Source: Dyella silvae (GTDB lineage Bacteria > Pseudomonadota > Gammaproteobacteria > Xanthomonadales > Rhodanobacteraceae). Taken from it: 64,000 nt of DNA. Below are positions 60,432 to 64,000 of this stretch, piece by piece. Positions within the stretch are counted from its first letter, which is position 1, and each line of letters starts with the position of its first letter. Made by a program: the position numbers and the translations under genes. The notes below the pieces were generated by a model. The model saw only the letters and a list, made by a program, of their open reading frames with translations, had not been told where the DNA came from and ran no database searches. The stretch lies in contig NZ_JAPJBQ010000002.1 in NCBI RefSeq assembly GCF_026421305.1, positions 496,001 through 560,000 on the forward strand, in the 5' to 3' direction.

Positions 60432-62831
60432 ATGAAATTCTCCGAGAACTGGCTGCGCGAACTGGTCGAGATTCAGGCTGACCGCGCGGCACTGGCCCAC
60501 GCGTTGACCATGGCGGGCCTGGAAGTGGAAGAGCTCACCCCGCTGGGCGAAGGCCTGGATGGTGTGGTGGTGGCCGAGATCATCGGCGCCGAAAAGCATC
60601 CCGAAGCTGACCGCCTGCAAGTGTGCAAGGTCGATGCAGGGCAGGGTGAGCCGCTGCAGATCGTCTGCGGCGCACCCAATGCACGCGTCGGCATCAAGGT
60701 GCCGCTGGCGATGGTGGGTGCGAGCCTGCCGGGCGGCATCAATATCAAGGCGGCCAAGCTGCGTGGTGTCGAATCGTTCGGCATGCTGTGCTCGGCCAAG
60801 GAGCTGGGCGTTGACGCCGACGCCTCTGGCCTGCTCGAGCTGCCGGCCGACGCGCCAGTGGGCAAGCCGCTTGCCGCGTATCTCGGTTTGCCGGATGCCA
60901 GCTTCGAATTGAAGCTCACCCCGAATCGTCCGGACTGCCTGGGCCTCTATGGCCTCGCGCACGACGTGGCCGCGCTGTTCGGCAGCCACGTGAAGACCGG
61001 CGAGCAGGCCGCTTCGCCGGTAGCCAGTGACGCGCGCCGCGGCATCCGCCTTGAAGCAGGTGCTGATGCGCCGCGTTATCTCGGCCGCATCATCGAAGGC
61101 ATCGACACGAAAGCGCGCACGCCGCTGTGGCTGGCAGAACGCCTGCGCCGCTCGGGCCTGCGCCCGATCAGCGCCGTGGTCGATGTCACCAACTACGTGA
61201 TGCTCGAACTCGGCCAGCCGCTGCATGCTTTCGACAACGACAAGCTGCAGGGCGACATTGTCGTGCGTCATGCGCGTGACGGCGAAACGCTCAAGCTGCT
61301 CGACGCTTCCGAAGCGAAACTCGACCAAAGCTTCGTGCTGATCGCCGACGACAAGCACGGCCTCGCCGTGGCCGGCGTGATGGGCGGTTTCGATTCGCGT
61401 GTCACCGATGACACCCGCAATGTGTTCCTGGAGTCTGCGCACTTCGCGCCGGCCGCCATCATGGGGCGTGCGCGCAAACTCGGCATGCACACGGACGCAT
61501 CGCATCGCTTCGAGCGCGGCGTTGACCCAGCGCTGCCGCAGCGTGCGCTGGAGCGCGCGACCGAGCTGCTGCTTGCCATTGCCGGCGGCAAGGCTGGCCC
61601 GGTGCTGGTGGCCGAGAACCTCGCCGATCTGCCGAAGCCGGTGGCGGTGGTGTTGCGCCGCGCACGCCTGAAGCGCGTGCTGGGCATAAACGTGGCCGAC
61701 GCCGAAGTCGCGCGCATCTTCACCGCGCTCGGCATGAAAGTGGAAACGCAGGCCGATGGCTGGCAGATCACCGCCCCGAGCAGCCGCTTCGACATCGAGC
61801 GCGAAGAGGACCTGATCGAAGAAGTCGCCCGCATCCACGGTTACGACAACATCCCGACCAGCACCCCTGCCGGCGCGTTGGCGCTCGCGGTGGAACCCGA
61901 AGCCCGCCTCAATGAATTGGCCGTACGTGAGCAGCTTGCCGCGCGCGGTTACTACGAAGCGGTGAACCTTGCCTTCATTGGCAACGACGTGCTGCAACGC
62001 TGGGGCATGACTGAGCAGCTGGTGCCGCTCGCCAATCCACTGTCGGCCGACCTTGCCGTGATGCGCCCTTCGCTGCTGCCGGGCCTGATCGTGGCGCTGT
62101 CGCATAACCGTGCCCGCCAGCAGGAGCGCGTGCGCCTGTTCGAGCTGGGCCGCACCTTCCGCATTGGCGCTGAAGCCGCGGCCCGTAAGGACGCGCCCAC
62201 CGAAACGCCGACGTTGTCCGCAGTGGCTTGCGGCGCAGCCCATGCCGAGCAGTGGGGCGAGGTCTCGCGCACGCTCGACTTCCATGACCTCAAGGGTGAT
62301 CTCGACGCCTTGATCGCCTGGGGCGGCGAGCCCGAGCGTTGGGCGGTCCACGCCGACCATTTGCCGGGCTGGCTGCACCCCGGCCGCGGCGCTCGCGTTA
62401 CCCGCGATGGCGTCACCGTGGGCTATCTGGGTGCCCTGCATCCGCAGTTGGCTAAAGCGCTGGACCTGGGCGCCGATGTCCATGTGCTCGAACTGGAGCT
62501 GGAGCCCGTGCTGGCCCGCCGTCTGCCCAAGGCACAGGCCGTGCCGCGCTTCCCGTCTGTGCGCCGCGATATCGCGGTGGACGTGCCGGAATCGGTTAGC
62601 TGGTCACAGATTGAGCAGGTGGTCCGGACGACGCTAGGCGCCCAGCTCAAGGAGCTGCGCCTGTTTGACCGTTACAGCGGCAAGGGAGTCGAAGCGGGCC
62701 GAAAGAGTCTCGCTATGGGCTTGATTTTACAGGACGCTTCACGCACCCTTACTGACGACGACGCGGACCGTAACATACGTGAAGCAGTCGGTGCGTTGGA
62801 GTTGGCATGCAAGGCGAAGTTGCGAGGATAA
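60432..62831 (+). CDS. pheT: Phenylalanyl-tRNA synthetase beta subunit
   Basis: The 799-residue protein has the tRNA-binding OB domain ([53 protein letters not shown]), the B3/B4 editing region, the B5 domain, the catalytic-like core and a C-terminal ferredoxin-fold anticodon domain ([25 protein letters not shown]). Length is normal. The ihfA gene starts 1 bp after the stop. Confidence 0.97.
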   Translation: MKFSENWLRELVEIQADRAALAHALTMAGLEVEELTPLGEGLDGVVVAEIIGAEKHPEADRLQVCKVDAGQGEPLQIVCGAPNARVGIKVPLAMVGASLPGGINIKAAKLRGVESFGMLCSAKELGVDADASGLLELPADAPVGKPLAAYLGLPDASFELKLTPNRPDCLGLYGLAHDVAALFGSHVKTGEQAASPVASDARRGIRLEAGADAPRYLGRIIEGIDTKARTPLWLAERLRRSGLRPISAVVDVTNYVMLELGQPLHAFDNDKLQGDIVVRHARDGETLKLLDASEAKLDQSFVLIADDKHGLAVAGVMGGFDSRVTDDTRNVFLESAHFAPAAIMGRARKLGMHTDASHRFERGVDPALPQRALERATELLLAIAGGKAGPVLVAENLADLPKPVAVVLRRARLKRVLGINVADAEVARIFTALGMKVETQADGWQITAPSSRFDIEREEDLIEEVARIHGYDNIPTSTPAGALALAVEPEARLNELAVREQLAARGYYEAVNLAFIGNDVLQRWGMTEQLVPLANPLSADLAVMRPSLLPGLIVALSHNRARQQERVRLFELGRTFRIGAEAAARKDAPTETPTLSAVACGAAHAEQWGEVSRTLDFHDLKGDLDALIAWGGEPERWAVHADHLPGWLHPGRGARVTRDGVTVGYLGALHPQLAKALDLGADVHVLELELEPVLARRLPKAQAVPRFPSVRRDIAVDVPESVSWSQIEQVVRTTLGAQLKELRLFDRYSGKGVEAGRKSLAMGLILQDASRTLTDDDADRNIREAVGALELACKAKLRG

Positions 62832-62832
62832 G

Positions 62833-63132
62833 ATGGCGCTGACCAAAGCAGAAATGGCCGAGCGCCTCTTTCTCGAGGTGGGCCTCAACAAGCGTGAGGC
62901 GAAGGAATTCGTGGACGCCTATTTCGAGGTCGTCCGCGAGGCGTTGGAAAAGGGCGAGCAGGTCAAGCTGTCCGGTTTCGGCAACTTCGACTTGCGTCAA
63001 AAGAACCAGCGACCGGGGCGGAACCCCAAGACCGGCGAAGAGATTCCGATCTCCGCTCGCCGGGTGGTGACGTTCCGACCGGGTCAAAAACTCAAGGTGC
63101 GAGTCGAGAGCTATGCTGGACCAAGGGAATAA
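62833..63132 (+). CDS. ihfA: Integration host factor alpha subunit
   Basis: The 99-residue DNA-bending protein starts [28 protein letters not shown] and has the flexible-arm motif [37 protein letters not shown] 62833 with GCGAGGA upstream is preferred over an upstream ATG within pheT. IHF is often required for sigma-54 promoters like those proposed for the pilin genes here. Overlaps merR by 20 bp. Confidence 0.97.
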   Translation: MALTKAEMAERLFLEVGLNKREAKEFVDAYFEVVREALEKGEQVKLSGFGNFDLRQKNQRPGRNPKTGEEIPISARRVVTFRPGQKLKVRVESYAGPRE

Positions 63133-63469
63133 CACCGAACTCCCCGCCATTCCGGCGAAGCGTTACTTCACCATCGGTGAGGTCAGCGAACTGTGTGGCG
63201 TCAAGCCGCACGTGCTGCGGTACTGGGAACAGGAATTCCCCGCGCTCAATCCGGTCAAGCGTCGCGGCAACCGCCGCTACTACCAGCGTCACGATGTGCT
63301 GATGATTCGTCAGATTCGCGGCCTGCTGTACGACGAAGGCTTCACCATCACGGGCGCCCGCGCCCGTCTGGAAGGCCCGCAGGCGCGTATGGAGTCGAGC
63401 ATTTCTCATCAGATCGTGCGCCAGGTGCGCATGGAGCTGGAAGAAGTACTGGCGCTGCTGCGTCGCTGA
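63113..63469 (+). CDS. MerR-family transcriptional regulator
   Basis: The 118-residue protein has the winged helix-turn-helix [27 protein letters not shown] and [27 protein letters not shown], then a short dimerisation helix. No metal-binding cysteines are at the C-terminus. Its place after ihfA is conserved in many gammaproteobacteria, yet its target is not known. Confidence 0.92.
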   Translation: MLDQGNNTELPAIPAKRYFTIGEVSELCGVKPHVLRYWEQEFPALNPVKRRGNRRYYQRHDVLMIRQIRGLLYDEGFTITGARARLEGPQARMESSISHQIVRQVRMELEEVLALLRR

Positions 63470-63533
63470 GTTTTCATTCAAGGCTTTCGGTACTACCAGC
63501 CAAGCTGGTAGACTTCTCGTCTTGCCGTATCGT

Positions 63534-63610
63534 CGGGGCGTAGCGCAGCCTGGTAGCGCATCTGCCTGGGGGGCAGAGGGTCGTGGGTTCGAATCCCGCC
63601 GTCCCGACCA
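63534..63610 (+). tRNA. tRNA-Pro (GGG)
   Basis: A 77-nt cloverleaf: acceptor CGGGGCG / CGTCCCG, anticodon stem TCTGC / GCAGA with loop CTGGGGG (anticodon GGG), T stem GTGGG / CCCGC, discriminator A and encoded CCA. Upstream, CTACCAGC / GCTGGTAG (63493-63511) overlaps a weak -10 (TAGACT, 63509-63514). Confidence 0.96.
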
Positions 63611-63630
63611 ATTCGGCAACAGATAAGAGA

Positions 63631-63655
63631 ACGGCGCCCTTGGGCGCCGTTTTTG
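63631..63655 (+). terminator. Intrinsic terminator after tRNA-Pro
   Basis: ACGGCGCCC / GGGCGCCGT stem with TT loop and TTTTTG. Confidence 0.93.
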
Positions 63656-63705
63656 TTTTGGTTGATGGATGCATGTCCATCCGGGCTTGCGGCAAGTTTC
63701 CCACT

Positions 63706-63822
63706 CGTCATTCCTGCGAAAGCAGGAATCCAGTGCCTTTATACGGCGTCGGAGCTTCGAAAGTCGCTGGATGACCAGCCTGCGGCTGTTGTGAAGCTCC
63801 TCCTGCTTTCGCAGGAATGACG
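63706..63822. repeat. 117-bp element with perfect 22-bp terminal inverted repeats
   Basis: CGTCATTCCTGCGAAAGCAG and two further bases are repeated in exact inverted form at 63801-63822. The core has no coding potential. The CATTCCTGCGAAAGCAGGAAT palindrome is of the REP/MITE-like type found dispersed in GC-rich proteobacteria. It lies between tRNA-Pro and serA. Confidence 0.75.
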
Positions 63823-63864
63823 ATGAGGTTCCCCCTCGCATTTCAGGTACCTCAGCGCCTCACT

Positions 63865-64000
63865 CAGTACAGCACGCGACTGCGCAGAGTCCCCGGAATC
63901 GCCGCAAGCTGATCCTTCAAGATGGCGGACTGTTTTTCGTCCGCTGCAACATCGATGACCACGTAACCCACTTCGCTGTCCGTCTGCAGGAACTGGGCGT
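63865..64000 (-). CDS. serA: D-3-phosphoglycerate dehydrogenase (C-terminal ACT domain only)
   Basis: The minus strand is open from the window edge to a TGA at 63865-63867 and reads AQFLQTDSEVGYVVIDV..DQLAAIPGTLRSRVLY, closely like the end of E. coli SerA (AQYLQT..GYVVIDI..AIPGTIRARLLY). This is the serine-binding ACT domain that gives feedback inhibition. The catalytic part lies outside the window. Confidence 0.9.

Overview
The window looks like chromosomal DNA of a GC-rich gammaproteobacterium of the order Xanthomonadales (Lysobacterales). I place it in the Rhodanobacteraceae (Dyella, Luteibacter or Frateuria type) by inference from protein resemblance and synteny, not from a database search. 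Supporting signs are the petABC-sspAB and thrS-infC-rpmI-rplT-pheST-ihfA-merR order, two large TonB-dependent receptors (one Oar-like), a TfpX/TfpZ-type pilin accessory protein, an infC gene with an AUC start, and multi-hairpin intergenic repeats of the kind seen in xanthomonads. I see no phage, insertion sequence or CRISPR array.

Layout. 1-4476 (+): end of a glycan cluster (polyprenyl-phosphate-type GT2, two GT4, a methyltransferase, a GT2). 4481-9546 (-): flippase, GT-C membrane glycosyltransferase, type IV pilin and TfpX/TfpZ-like accessory protein; the last two each have a sigma-54-type promoter. 9749-15081: secreted S9 peptidase, CorA, a DUF4105 protein, CorC. 15223-21338 (-): four-gene operon for a secreted polysaccharide (HlyD-like adaptor, periplasmic helical-barrel protein, PilZ-containing cellulose-synthase-like GT2, outer-membrane channel). 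It lies between ybeY and corC of the usual miaB-phoH-ybeY-corC cluster. 25328-27619: lytic transglycosylase and DegS-like protease. 27997-32010: cytochrome bc1 and SspA/SspB. 32074-42252: nadC, DUF1631 protein, Trm112, purEK, sodB, grxD, SDR, MarC, OlsF-like acyltransferase. 42300-48966: two TonB-dependent receptors, each behind a leader with an intrinsic terminator. 49093-55208: ppnN, tRNA-Asn, a FimT-like pseudopilin, uvrB, tRNA-Val, a HemJ/CopD-like protein, a UDP-sugar epimerase. 55209-63610: the thrS to ihfA translation operon with a leader, a rare start codon, repeats and internal terminators, then merR and tRNA-Pro. 63865-64000 (-): 3' end of serA.

Two loci stand out. The first is a candidate pilin-modification locus: the glycosyltransferases could build a lipid-linked glycan, the flippase move it across the membrane, and the GT-C enzyme transfer it to the neighbouring pilin. 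The second is a compact c-di-GMP-responsive polysaccharide synthase that seems to export through an HlyD/TolC-type conduit instead of BcsB/BcsC. Both are inferences from gene content. RNA-level signals are also rich: two receptor leaders, a thrS attenuator-like leader, and a structured rpmI leader.
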